Assembly (NCBI RefSeq): GCF_001245615.1
Contig: NZ_CWKH01000001.1
Span: forward strand, 1,178,001 to 1,242,000
DNA: 64,000 nucleotides
Source: Mycolicibacterium neworleansense
GTDB lineage: Bacteria; Actinomycetota; Actinomycetes; Mycobacteriales; Mycobacteriaceae
Reading direction: 5' to 3'
Positions 44,983 to 53,032 of this stretch are shown here, piece after piece (position 1 is the first letter of the stretch; every line of letters begins with the position of its first letter). The notes beneath the pieces are model-generated. The model was not told the origin of the DNA, made no database searches, and saw only the letters and a program-made list of their open reading frames with translations. Position numbers and translations under genes: made by a program.

Positions 44983-45361
44983 AGCTCTGGCGGCGTTGGT
45001 CGTTGCTGCCTCCGGAATCGCCGGCATCCCGGCCGCTCATGCCGCCGCGGCCGCCGCGAGGCTGTCGGTGTCATCGACATGGCAGACCGGCTTCATCGCG
45101 CACTTCACCATCGTCAACGCGAGCACCGTGCCGATGACGGATTGGCGGCTCGAATTCGATTTGCCGGCAGGCGAATCTATCTCGCATACCTGGAGTAGCA
45201 ACTTCACCCGCTACGGCACGCATTATGTTCTCACTCCAGCGAATTGGAACCGCATCATTGCGCCGGGTGGTTCGGCCACCGGCGGCATGAGAGGCGTGCT
45301 GTCCGGCTTCTACTCACCGCCCGCGAATTGCGTACTCAACGGGCAATATCCCTGCACCTAG
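44954..45361 (+). CDS. secreted CBM2-only carbohydrate-binding protein
   Basis: A 135-residue secreted protein. A signal peptide (H-V-A-L-A-A-L-V-V-A-A-S-G-I-A-G) ends at A-H-A-A near residue 30. The rest is a family 2 carbohydrate-binding module: W-Q-T-G-F-I-A-H-F-T-I-V-N, then M-T-D-W-R-L-E-F-D-L-P, W-S-S-N-F-T, Y-V-L-T-P-A-N-W-N-R and a terminal C-V-L-N-G-Q-Y-P-C for the disulphide. No catalytic domain is present; mycobacteria have other CBM2-only proteins (Rv1987 type) binding cellulose or chitin. GTG 44933 and GTG 44921 are alternative starts; the chosen GTG is inside a hairpin. Confidence 0.75.
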   Translation: MKRWSAALHVALAALVVAASGIAGIPAAHAAAAAARLSVSSTWQTGFIAHFTIVNASTVPMTDWRLEFDLPAGESISHTWSSNFTRYGTHYVLTPANWNRIIAPGGSATGGMRGVLSGFYSPPANCVLNGQYPCT

Positions 45362-45535
45362 GGCGAATGTGCGCCGAAGCCCGGCGGTTCCGGGACCTGC
45401 AGCGACGGCGTGTCGCATAGGTGAGGGGACCTCGGTCACCTCACGCTGCCGTTGTGATTCGGTTATAGTCCGGGCCGTGATAGGGGCCTCGATCACAAAT
45501 TGGCCCACACCACAGAAAGACGCGAGAGGAAACCC

Positions 45536-46141
45536 ATGAGGACGATCGCACGCCAAACCGCAGCTGTCGGCCTGTCCGCCGTCGTGCTGGTCGCCGTGGG
45601 CTGCAGCAATGGCAACAATGTCGACACCTCGATGCAGCCTCAAGTGGGGTTGATCGCCACCACCACGGCAGTAGCCCCGGCGCAGCCCGCCGAAGTGAAG
45701 CTCACCGGGGAGCGAGACGTCGAGGTCACGTTGACCGGCCCGATCGCCGCCAAGTACTCGTCGGCAACCGAAAATCAGAAGGCCGCCCTCGGCAAGCCGC
45801 TCACGGGTGATCGCAACGCCGGAGCACGGGAGAGTGGCGTGCTGTTCCAACAGTTCCAGGGCGGCGTGATCACCGCCAAGAACGCCGAGGCGGGAACGCC
45901 TGGATACATCACCTGGGGCAAGATCCGGGAGGCCTGGAACATCCCGCGCGACCCGGAAGGCGTCCCGGCGATCACCGGTGAGAACGGCTCGGTGGGGCCA
46001 CTTGGCGCACCCACCAGCGATGAGACCGCCGACGGTGATTTGCTTGTCGAGACGTTCGAGCACGGCAAGGTTTCGTACAACACGAAGACCCACCAGGTCG
46101 AGGTGACGGTCAATGACAAGGTCGTACCGTCGGGGCTGTAG
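45536..46141 (+). CDS. LGFP-repeat lipoprotein
   Basis: A 201-residue lipoprotein. The signal peptide is M-R-T-I-A-R-Q with lipobox L-V-A-V-G-C near residue 23. The mature part has the LGFP-type segment A-L-G-K-P-L-T-G-D-R followed by Q-Q-F-Q-G-G-V-I-T-A and then P-G-Y-I-T-W-G-K-I-R-E-A-W-N. LGFP repeats occur in corynebacterial and mycobacterial envelope proteins and are thought to hold the mycolate cell wall. The ATG at 45536 follows GAGAGGAAACCC. It has no obvious operon partner. Confidence 0.82.
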   Translation: MRTIARQTAAVGLSAVVLVAVGCSNGNNVDTSMQPQVGLIATTTAVAPAQPAEVKLTGERDVEVTLTGPIAAKYSSATENQKAALGKPLTGDRNAGARESGVLFQQFQGGVITAKNAEAGTPGYITWGKIREAWNIPRDPEGVPAITGENGSVGPLGAPTSDETADGDLLVETFEHGKVSYNTKTHQVEVTVNDKVVPSGL

Positions 46142-46455
46142 TCAGCCCGGACGGTAATGCGCCTCCGGGCCTTGCCCGGTGGCGTCGATTCCCCAATCTC
46201 TTTGTGACACCACTGACTTTGCACCGCAGTCGTGCCATGCGCATCTGCGGCTGAACGCGCGCGACGTTACGCCGGTTACTTCGATCTGCATGATGTGATG
46301 CGGGTCTCGTGACGGTGGCGATTTGATGTTTGCCGCACTGGGCGCCATCCAGTTGCAGTCGTCTCTGATTGTTTGCGAGAGTTCTGCTCGCTCACTCGCT
46401 GGCTGCTCTGTGCTCACCAACTGGCCGGCCGCGTCAACAAGTCGGAGGTTTGTGC
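46142..46455. other. 314-base intergenic region before the mce gene
   Basis: I see no gene with a plausible start, and the small leftward frame here has the composition of a shadow. The GGAGG at 46444 is the ribosome-binding site of the mce gene. Promoter elements could not be assigned. Confidence 0.35.
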
Positions 46456-47700
46456 GTGGCCTCATCCACCGCGGTATTGCGGACCCAGCCCGATCGGCGG
46501 TTCAAGCACTGGCGGTACGACCCGCCGTACAAGACGGCGTGCGTGGGGATGATCATCCTTCTGGTTGCGGTGCTGACGTTGACGTGGATGCAGTTCCGGG
46601 GCGCTTTCGAGGAGAAGACGCAGCTGACGGTGTTGTCCGGGCGGGCCGGTCTGTCGATGGATCCAGGGTCGAAGGTCACCTTCAACGGTGTGCCGATCGG
46701 CCGGCTGGCATCGGTGGACGTCATCACCGTCGACGACAGCCCGCAGGCCGAGCTGACCGTGGACGTCAAGCCGCAGTACCTGAAGCTGATCCCGCAGAAC
46801 GTGACCGCCGAGCTGAAGGCCACCACGGTGTTCGGCAACAAATACATCTCGTTCGTGTCGCCGCCCAACCCGTCACCGCAGCGGATCTCGCCCGATACGC
46901 CGATCCGCGCCCAGGGTGTGACGACGGAGTTCAACACATTGTTCGAGACGATCACCGCGATCTCCGAGCAGATCGACCCGATCAAGCTGAACCAGACGCT
47001 GACGGCCACCGCCCAGGCGCTCGACGGCCTGGGCGACAAGTTCGGCCAGTCCATCGTCAACGGCAACGACATCCTGGCCGACCTGAACCCGCGGATGCCC
47101 GAGATCCGCCGCGACACAGCGGGTCTGGCCGACCTCGGCGAGGTGTATGCGAATGCGGGCCCGGACCTGTTCGACGGCCTGACCAACGCCGTCACCACCG
47201 CCCGCACGCTCAATGACCAGCGGGGCAATCTGGACCAGGCCCTGGTGGCCGCGGTCGGATTCGGCAACACCGGCGGCGACATCTTCGAGCGCGGCGGGCC
47301 GTACCTGGTCCGCGGTGCGCAGGATCTGGTGCCGGTCAGCGAAATGCTCGATCGCAACAGCCCGGCACTGGCGTGTTCGGTCCGCAACTATGCGCAGGCC
47401 GCGCCGAAGTTCGCCGACCAGACCCGCAACGGCTACGCACTTGAGCTGCACGACTTCCTGATCGGCGTGGGCAACCCGTACGTCTATCCCGACAACCTGC
47501 CGCGGGTCAACGCCAAGGGCGGGCCGGAAGGCCGGCCCGGCTGCTGGCAGCCGGTGACCAAGGACCTGTGGCCGGCCCCGTATCTGGTGATGGACACCGG
47601 CGCCTCGATCGCGCCCTATAACCACCTCGAACTCGGCCAGCCGCTGGTGACCGAATACGTGTGGGGCCGTCAGATCGGCGAAAACACCATCAACCCGTAG
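46456..47700 (+). CDS. orphan MCE-family protein (MceA type)
   Basis: A 414-residue MCE protein close in build to Mce1A. There is one N-terminal membrane segment (about residues 27-45: T-A-C-V-G-M-I-I-L-L-V-A-V-L). The MCE beta-domain contains L-T-V-L-S-G-R-A-G-L-S-M-D-P-G-S-K-V-T-F-N-G-V-P-I-G. A long helical region and the highly conserved end W-P-A-P-Y-L-V-M-D-T-G-A-S-I-A-P-Y-N-H follow. The hydrophobic loop before Y-V-Y-P-D-N-L-P found in Mce1A is missing. MceA subunits normally work with YrbE permeases and five other Mce proteins; none is here. The GTG at 46456 follows GGAGG by seven bases. Confidence 0.9.
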   Translation: MASSTAVLRTQPDRRFKHWRYDPPYKTACVGMIILLVAVLTLTWMQFRGAFEEKTQLTVLSGRAGLSMDPGSKVTFNGVPIGRLASVDVITVDDSPQAELTVDVKPQYLKLIPQNVTAELKATTVFGNKYISFVSPPNPSPQRISPDTPIRAQGVTTEFNTLFETITAISEQIDPIKLNQTLTATAQALDGLGDKFGQSIVNGNDILADLNPRMPEIRRDTAGLADLGEVYANAGPDLFDGLTNAVTTARTLNDQRGNLDQALVAAVGFGNTGGDIFERGGPYLVRGAQDLVPVSEMLDRNSPALACSVRNYAQAAPKFADQTRNGYALELHDFLIGVGNPYVYPDNLPRVNAKGGPEGRPGCWQPVTKDLWPAPYLVMDTGASIAPYNHLELGQPLVTEYVWGRQIGENTINP

Positions 47701-47786
47701 ACGTCTGGACACAGGGGGTGGGACGCCTCTACCCCGGTAGGGAATTTTGACCGTGAGCCGTCAGGTCCGTCGACTAGTTTGACAGG

Positions 47787-48338
47787 GTGTCGTCCCCTAC
47801 CTCAGATCCGCAAGTGCAGGAAATGCTCGATGAATTCGCACTGCGCAAGCTCGTGCACGGGTACTGCCGGGCGGTCGATCGCGGGGACATCGTCACGCTG
47901 CGGAGTCTGTATCACCAGGACGCGCAAGACGACCACGGTGCCTTCTCTTCGGGGTCAGTGGACGCTTTCCTGAAGACGCTCATCGATACCCGTCCGTATT
48001 TGAGGTCGATGCAACACCACATCACCACTACGAACTTCGCGATCAGTGGCGACCGCGCCGAGGGGGAGATCTACAGCATCGCCACCCACGCGTTCGTTGT
48101 CGGCGACGGCGAGACCGAGCTCGTCATCGGCGGTCGATATCTGGACAAGTACGAGAAGCGCAGGGGTGTATGGAAATTCACCGCCCGACAGATCGTCACC
48201 GATTGGGCACACGTACACAACCCATCGACCGTCGACATGAGCCATCCGATGACACGTGCCACGCCACTGGGTAGTCCGGGACCCGATGATCCGTCGTACG
48301 AGTTCTTCTCGATGCTCGGGCAGAACGCCCAACGGTAG
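47787..48338 (+). CDS. SnoaL-like (NTF2-fold) protein
   Basis: A 183-residue protein of the SnoaL_4 type. The opening L-R-K-L-V-H-G-Y-C-R-A-V-D-R-G-D is characteristic, followed by L-Y-H-Q-D-A-Q-D-D-H-G, then M-Q-H-H-I-T-T-T-N-F and G-G-R-Y-L-D-K-Y-E-K-R-x-G-V-W-K-F. Members are often polyketide cyclases, dehydratases or dioxygenase beta-like proteins; in mycobacteria many travel with steroid genes. The start is a GTG. It lies 86 bases after the mce gene and is convergent with the GMC oxidoreductase. Confidence 0.82.
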   Translation: MSSPTSDPQVQEMLDEFALRKLVHGYCRAVDRGDIVTLRSLYHQDAQDDHGAFSSGSVDAFLKTLIDTRPYLRSMQHHITTTNFAISGDRAEGEIYSIATHAFVVGDGETELVIGGRYLDKYEKRRGVWKFTARQIVTDWAHVHNPSTVDMSHPMTRATPLGSPGPDDPSYEFFSMLGQNAQR

Positions 48339-48361
48339 CTCGCTTTTTGTCGCGGGCCGAC

Positions 48362-50047
48362 CTATCCCAGGATCGCCCGCGCTGCGCGCTCTGCGATCAA
48401 CATGACCGGCGCGTTGGTGTTGCCGGAAGTGATCGTGGGCATCGCCGAGGCATCGACCACGCGAAGGCCGGCGACGCGATACACGCGACAGTCGGTGTCG
48501 AGCACCGTGGAACCTGACCGCGGGAGACCTTGTGTGTCAAAGGCTCCCATCGTGCAGGTACCCACCGGGTGGAAGATCGTCGTGCCGAGTTCACCAGCGG
48601 CCTGCTGCAGGTCTTCGTCGCTCACCAGTTGCGGGCCGGGCAGCAACTCTTGCGGGCCATAGGGAGCCAGCGCCGGCGCAGCCATGATCTGCCGGGTCAT
48701 CCGCAGGCCCTTCACAGCGATTTGACGGTCGGCGTCGGTGGACAGGTAATTGCACGAGATCTTCGGGTCGGTCAGCGGATCGGCACTGGCCAGGCGCACA
48801 TGGCCACGCGAGCTGGGGCGCAGATTGCAGACGGAGGGGGTGATGGCTGCGTAACGGTGTAGCGGTTCGCCGAACTTGGGTAACGACAAGGGCTGCACAT
48901 GCCACTCCAGATCGGGACTGGCCAGCGAGGGGTCGCTTTTCGCGAACGCCCCCAGCGTGGAGGGCGGCATGGTCATCGGTCCTGATCGCAGCGTCAGGTA
49001 TTGAAGTCCCATGCCGCCACGGGTGATCCAGTTCCGGTACAGCGTGTTGACGGTGCGGGCGCCCTGGACCCGGTAGACCGTTCGCAGCTGCAAGTGGTCC
49101 TGGAGGTTTTCACCCACTCCAGGCAGATCGACGGCCACCGGCACCTGATGCTGGGCAAGCAGCCCTGCGGGGCCGAGTCCCGAGGCCTGCATCAGATGCG
49201 GCGAGCCAATCGCCCCAGCGCTGAGGATCACCTCCCGGCGGGCTCGGACCTCGACAATCTGGCCATCCTTGAGCAGCCGCAGGCCGGTGACCCGGTGCCG
49301 GGCCGTGGTCCACGCACCGCGCCGCTGATCGTCGCGGACCTGACTGTCCATCAGCAGTCCCAAAGCCTGGGTCTGGGTGTAGACGGTGAGGTTGGGGCGG
49401 TGGGCGATGGGGTGCAGGAAGGCATCGGCCATCGACCAGCGGCGGCCACGTCGCTGGTTCACGTGAAAGTAGGCGCTGCCGGAGTTGTCGCCCCGGTTGA
49501 ATTCCTCGATCGGGGCGATGCCCATCTGGGCAGCGGCGGCCTGCCAGGCGTCCAAGATCTTCCAGCGCACTCGCGGCCGCTCGACGCGGATCTCTCCACC
49601 GGTGCCGTGCCAGGCGTCGGCTCCGCCGAAGTAGTCCTCCAACTCCTTGTAGATGGCGAGCGTCTCACCGGGACCGTCCGAGCCGCCCCACAACCAGCGG
49701 TCGTCACCGGTGGCCTGCGCCCACAGGGCGTAATCGCTTGCCTGACCGCGCATGTGGATCATGGCGTTGATCGATGAGCAGCCACCGATCACGCGACCGC
49801 GCGCATAGTGAATGCTGCGGCCGGCCAGTCCTGGATCGGCCTCGGTCGTGAAGCACCAGTCAGTGCGGGGGTTGGCGATTGTGTACAAATAGCCCACCGG
49901 CACCTTGATCCAGAACCAGTTGTCTTTGCCGCCGGCCTCGATCAAGAGCACACGGTGATCAGGGTTCGCGCTCAGCCGATTGGCGAGCAGGCAACCCGCA
50001 CTGCCTGCTCCCACGATGATGAAATCGAATTCGGCGTCGGGGCTCAT
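48362..50047 (-). CDS. GMC-family FAD oxidoreductase (choline-dehydrogenase-like)
   Basis: A 561-residue GMC oxidoreductase. The ADP-binding I-V-G-A-G-S-A-G-C-L-L-A lies at the N-terminus, L-I-E-A-G-G at the end of strand 2, and G-R-V-I-G-G-C-S-S-I-N-A-M is GMC signature 1. L-S-A-G-A-I-G-S-P-H-L-M is signature 2. F-H-P-V-G-T-C-T-M-G holds the catalytic His, with a late N-T-N-A-P near the second. It oxidises an alcohol to aldehyde or ketone in the cytosol; the true substrate (choline, a polyethylene glycol, a terpenoid alcohol) cannot be fixed. Confidence 0.93.
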   Translation of the reverse strand: MSPDAEFDFIIVGAGSAGCLLANRLSANPDHRVLLIEAGGKDNWFWIKVPVGYLYTIANPRTDWCFTTEADPGLAGRSIHYARGRVIGGCSSINAMIHMRGQASDYALWAQATGDDRWLWGGSDGPGETLAIYKELEDYFGGADAWHGTGGEIRVERPRVRWKILDAWQAAAAQMGIAPIEEFNRGDNSGSAYFHVNQRRGRRWSMADAFLHPIAHRPNLTVYTQTQALGLLMDSQVRDDQRRGAWTTARHRVTGLRLLKDGQIVEVRARREVILSAGAIGSPHLMQASGLGPAGLLAQHQVPVAVDLPGVGENLQDHLQLRTVYRVQGARTVNTLYRNWITRGGMGLQYLTLRSGPMTMPPSTLGAFAKSDPSLASPDLEWHVQPLSLPKFGEPLHRYAAITPSVCNLRPSSRGHVRLASADPLTDPKISCNYLSTDADRQIAVKGLRMTRQIMAAPALAPYGPQELLPGPQLVSDEDLQQAAGELGTTIFHPVGTCTMGAFDTQGLPRSGSTVLDTDCRVYRVAGLRVVDASAMPTITSGNTNAPVMLIAERAARAILG

Positions 50048-50192
50048 TCCGGAATCGTTCCTCCATGGCGTCGGGTGCGTGTCCTAGTGTGGCTGACCGT
50101 CGGGCGCCCACACGTTCCCATGCTGAACCCAGCTGAGAACAAAGTTGATTCGTTGTGAGTTCCCGGCGAGTAACCGTCCTGATCCAGATATG

Positions 50193-50351
50193 TCAATCGG
50201 GGGAGCGATCGCCCTGCTCATTGCGACGGCGCGCGGCCTCGATGATCTCGGGTGGGGCCGGCCGCTGCAACCAGGCCCGTATCCGCAACAAGCCACCGGC
50301 GATGATGCCGACGGCAAGGACCGCGACCAGGATCCAGAGCGCAGTGGACAT
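50193..50351 (-). CDS. 52-residue single-span membrane protein
   Basis: A short gene encodes M-S-T-A-L-W-I-L-V-A-V-L-A-V-G-I-I-A-G-G as a transmembrane start, followed by a basic tail with R-I-R-A-W-L-Q-R, then P-P-E-I-I-E-A-A-R-R-R. The layout (one N-terminal helix, charged cytosolic tail) is that of many small mycobacterial membrane proteins. The frame has strong GC3 bias, which supports real coding. Function unknown. It sits between the esterase and the GMC genes, all on the minus strand. Confidence 0.6.
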   Translation of the reverse strand: MSTALWILVAVLAVGIIAGGLLRIRAWLQRPAPPEIIEAARRRNEQGDRSPD

Positions 50352-50398
50352 ATGGCCATTGTCCGCCTAGGCCCGCCGTGTTTGGGCCGATATCGCAC

Positions 50399-51253
50399 TC
50401 ACAGAGGCCGACACGTCCTGAGGTAACTGAGGAACGAGGCCTGCACGCCAGTCACGTGCGTTTCGCGCAGGATCTCGCTGGTGACCGCTTCGTTGCGGGA
50501 CTTGAGGCGATGGAGGACGGTGGCCGTGTTCTTCGCGAGGCTTTGGTAGACGGCCAGATCTCCGAGAAGCTCTCTGTCGTTGACAGTTACGTGAAGTCTG
50601 GTGCCACGCCGGCTGTCGCCCAACTCATCGAGCTGGGCGAAGATCTGACTGTCTTCGGAGATGATGCCGGGGCTGCCCGCTGCGATGCTCTCGAAGACGG
50701 CGCTGCCGGTGAGCCAGGTGTAGAGACTGAAAAGTCCGCCGTAGGAGTAGCCGAAAAGACCGTGACCGCTTGCGGCTGTGTGATAGTCGTGTTCGATCCG
50801 CGGATGCAGCTCGGAAGTGAGGAAGCTCAGGAACACGTCGGCATGAGTGTCGCGTAATTCGGCCAGGTAGGCGTCGGATTCCTCTCGGGTCCTCGCGCCG
50901 GTCTCCAACCCCATCTCCACGGCATCGATGAGTTCCTTGGCGATGGGCTCGCCCGGTGGCACGAAGTCTCGGTTGCGCAGACGATCCCAGTCTTGTGCTT
51001 GCTCGCCCGCGTAGCCGACGCTGACTTGGATGTAGGGCTGGATCCGCTGCATCGGGTCCATCTGGGTGACGATGAGCGGAGCCGTCAGGCCCACAGCCCA
51101 GTTCCCGTCGAGCACGTACACAACAGGCACTCGCGCCACGGCGCGGTTGTAGCCGGGCGGCGTGGTCACCCACACGCCGTAGTCCTGCCCACCGCTGGAT
51201 CGCATCTCGAAATAGTCGGTGTCGGCGAGACAGCCGTGCCACATGGAGCTCAT
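50399..51253 (-). CDS. esterase (PF00756-type alpha/beta hydrolase)
   Basis: A 284-residue hydrolase. It shows V-P-V-V-Y-V-L-D-G-N-W near residue 45 and the nucleophile elbow F-G-Y-S-Y-G-G-L-F-S. S-P-G-I-I-S-E-D and R-L-H-V-T-V-N-D-R-E follow, with the late E-T-H-V-T-G providing the His. It belongs to the esterase D/antigen-85/enterochelin-esterase fold. The ATG at 51253 has GAAGGACC upstream; the longer open frame runs through the operator and is not used. It is divergent from a TetR gene with which it shares a large palindrome, so it is the likely target. Confidence 0.85.
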   Translation of the reverse strand: MSSMWHGCLADTDYFEMRSSGGQDYGVWVTTPPGYNRAVARVPVVYVLDGNWAVGLTAPLIVTQMDPMQRIQPYIQVSVGYAGEQAQDWDRLRNRDFVPPGEPIAKELIDAVEMGLETGARTREESDAYLAELRDTHADVFLSFLTSELHPRIEHDYHTAASGHGLFGYSYGGLFSLYTWLTGSAVFESIAAGSPGIISEDSQIFAQLDELGDSRRGTRLHVTVNDRELLGDLAVYQSLAKNTATVLHRLKSRNEAVTSEILRETHVTGVQASFLSYLRTCRPL

Positions 51254-51304
51254 CAAAGGTCCTTCGCAACTCAGCGGGCCTCGCAGCACGGCGCCCTCAG
51301 TGAT

Positions 51305-51341
51305 GTTTATCCATTGGATAACCCTTATCCAATGGATAAAC
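51305..51341. promoter_or_regulatory. 37-bp perfect palindrome, probable TetR operator
   Basis: GTTTATCCATTGGATAA (51305-51321), CCC, then its exact reverse complement (51325-51341). Each arm is itself a 7-1-7 palindrome (TTATCCA-T-TGGATAA), so two dimers could bind side by side. It lies 7 bases before the TetR start and 51 bases before the esterase start, and would control both. Confidence 0.8.
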
Positions 51342-51348
51342 TGCGGGA

Positions 51349-51921
51349 GTGGCCCTGTCAAGCACGGAACTCAACGGCGGCGCACGCGACCGGCTCCTGG
51401 CTCGGCTTCTCGACGCCTTCGAGGGGGATCTTCCCTCGCCGGAGGTGTCGCTGCGGGAGGTCGCCACTCGAGCTGGGACCAGCCACGCCCTGCTGCGGTA
51501 CCACTTCGGGTCACTCTCGGGCGTTTTGGCGGCCATGCTCACGGTGCAGCGATCTCGTGACAACGAGGCGCTTTTCAAGACCGCTGAGCAGGGCACCTTT
51601 GACGACCTCGTCGTGGCAATCTGGCGGACCTACACGCGCCCCGAGCAGCTGTCACGCATCCGCGGCTTCTTTCACGTCGCGGGGCTCGCCGCCTACAGTC
51701 CAGAAGACTTTCGTGAGTTCATCGTTTCGCTCGACGACCTGACCGCGACGCTGGCCTCACTCGCGGAACGCGACGGGCATGACACCAAGAAAGCGCAGGA
51801 CATGGCCACCGTCGCCACTGCCGCGATTCGTGGCCTGCTCTTGCAGAAAGTTCTGACTCCGGCACTGCATTCCGAGGACACGATCAACTTGATCCTGCGT
51901 ATGAGCCGAGCCGACGACTGA
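51349..51921 (+). CDS. TetR-family transcriptional repressor
   Basis: A 190-residue regulator. The N-terminal helix-turn-helix contains V-S-L-R-E-V-A-T-R-A-G-T-S-H-A-L-L-R-Y-H-F-G-S, the standard TetR recognition region. A helical ligand-binding domain follows with no annotated class. It starts at a GTG only seven bases from the end of the palindrome, so its mRNA is nearly leaderless. It almost certainly represses itself and the divergent esterase; the inducer is probably an esterase substrate or product. Confidence 0.88.
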   Translation: MALSSTELNGGARDRLLARLLDAFEGDLPSPEVSLREVATRAGTSHALLRYHFGSLSGVLAAMLTVQRSRDNEALFKTAEQGTFDDLVVAIWRTYTRPEQLSRIRGFFHVAGLAAYSPEDFREFIVSLDDLTATLASLAERDGHDTKKAQDMATVATAAIRGLLLQKVLTPALHSEDTINLILRMSRADD

Positions 51922-52059
51922 GCGCATCACAGAAGGTGATGTCCTCGACCGAGACCGAACGGGTTCGCACGCTTTTCGTTACTGACATACCGATGCCGCA
52001 AGATCGATGTGCACTTCGTCGCGCCACACCCGGCGAAGCGCGCACACGATCGGCCGCCG

Positions 52060-52869
52060 TCATCCGTTGTCCCGCCATATGAGCACCTGCTTGAGGGACG
52101 TGAGGTCGTAACCGTCATCTGCGGTGAGTTCTGTCTGGAACAACGTGACGCCGGCCTCGCGGAAAGCATCGGCGCTGTGGGCGTTCTGCCACAGCGTCGA
52201 GCGCTCGATGTCGGCGCCGTTGCGGCCGTACGTCGCTGCCAGCTCGTCGACTCGGTCGCTGGACTTGCGGAACGCGTCGAGGTCTTGGAATGCGTGCCAG
52301 ATGTCGGCGTGCCGGGCAACGGCGGGCAGCGAGCGCTTGGGTCCCGTGCCACCGATGAGGATCGGCAACTTGCGCACGGGTGGCGGAATCAATGCAGCCA
52401 GCCGCTTCTCGATGCGGATCAGGCTCTCGTCGAACAGGTCGAAGCGGGAACCGAACGTGCCGAAGTCGTAACCGTAGGTGGTGTAGTCCTTTTCGTACCA
52501 CCCCGCGCCGAGGCCGAGGATCAGGCGACCTCCGCTGATGTGGTCGACGGTGCGCGCCATGTCAGCGAGCAGGTCTGCGTTGCGGTAGCCGACGCCGGTG
52601 ACGAGGAGCCCGATCTCGGCGTGTGAGGTGATCTCGCCCCACGATGCGAGCGCGGTCCAGCCCTCAAAGTTGGCGACGTCGGGCTGCTCGTCTGACAGGA
52701 CGGGCTTGCCGTCGACGATGGCTTCCAGCGCCGGGCGGTGGAAGTGGTCGTAGCCGAAGATCACGTCGACGCCGAGGTCGTCGGCGGCCAGGACAGCGTC
52801 GCGCCATGTGCGGTAGTCGGGAGCTCCACCCGGCTGGATCTGTACGGCGACGCGGACGGGACGGGTCAT
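52060..52869 (-). CDS. LLM-class F420-dependent oxidoreductase
   Basis: A 269-residue luciferase-like enzyme of the short TIGR03560-like build: V-A-V-Q-I-Q-P-G-G, then G-V-D-V-I-F-G-Y-D-H-F, and G-G-R-L-I-L-G-L-G-A-G-W-Y-E-K-D-Y. P-I-L-I-G-G-T-G-P-K-R-S follows. The G-A-G-W-Y-x-x-[ED]-Y segment is typical of F420-dependent members. Substrate unknown. It is a single gene with GGAGCATCC just before the ATG; 138 bases separate it from the convergent TetR gene, with no feature that I can name there. Confidence 0.85.
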   Translation of the reverse strand: MTRPVRVAVQIQPGGAPDYRTWRDAVLAADDLGVDVIFGYDHFHRPALEAIVDGKPVLSDEQPDVANFEGWTALASWGEITSHAEIGLLVTGVGYRNADLLADMARTVDHISGGRLILGLGAGWYEKDYTTYGYDFGTFGSRFDLFDESLIRIEKRLAALIPPPVRKLPILIGGTGPKRSLPAVARHADIWHAFQDLDAFRKSSDRVDELAATYGRNGADIERSTLWQNAHSADAFREAGVTLFQTELTADDGYDLTSLKQVLIWRDNG

Positions 52870-53032
52870 GGATGCTCCTGAGTCAGGGAAAGGGCGACCC
52901 TTGAGCCAAGTTCACCGGGTGCGGTGTTTATTCCGGGACGGCACCTCAACGCGGTCTGTCGGTTGGGACCGCTCCGTATCGGCCCACTCATCCCAGGATC
53001 GCCCCGCGCCGCGCGTGTCAGTTGCGTCGGTG

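Noticed and set aside
46142..46465. Minus-strand frame before the mce gene
   Set aside because: It would start inside the mce ribosome-binding region and has shadow-like composition.
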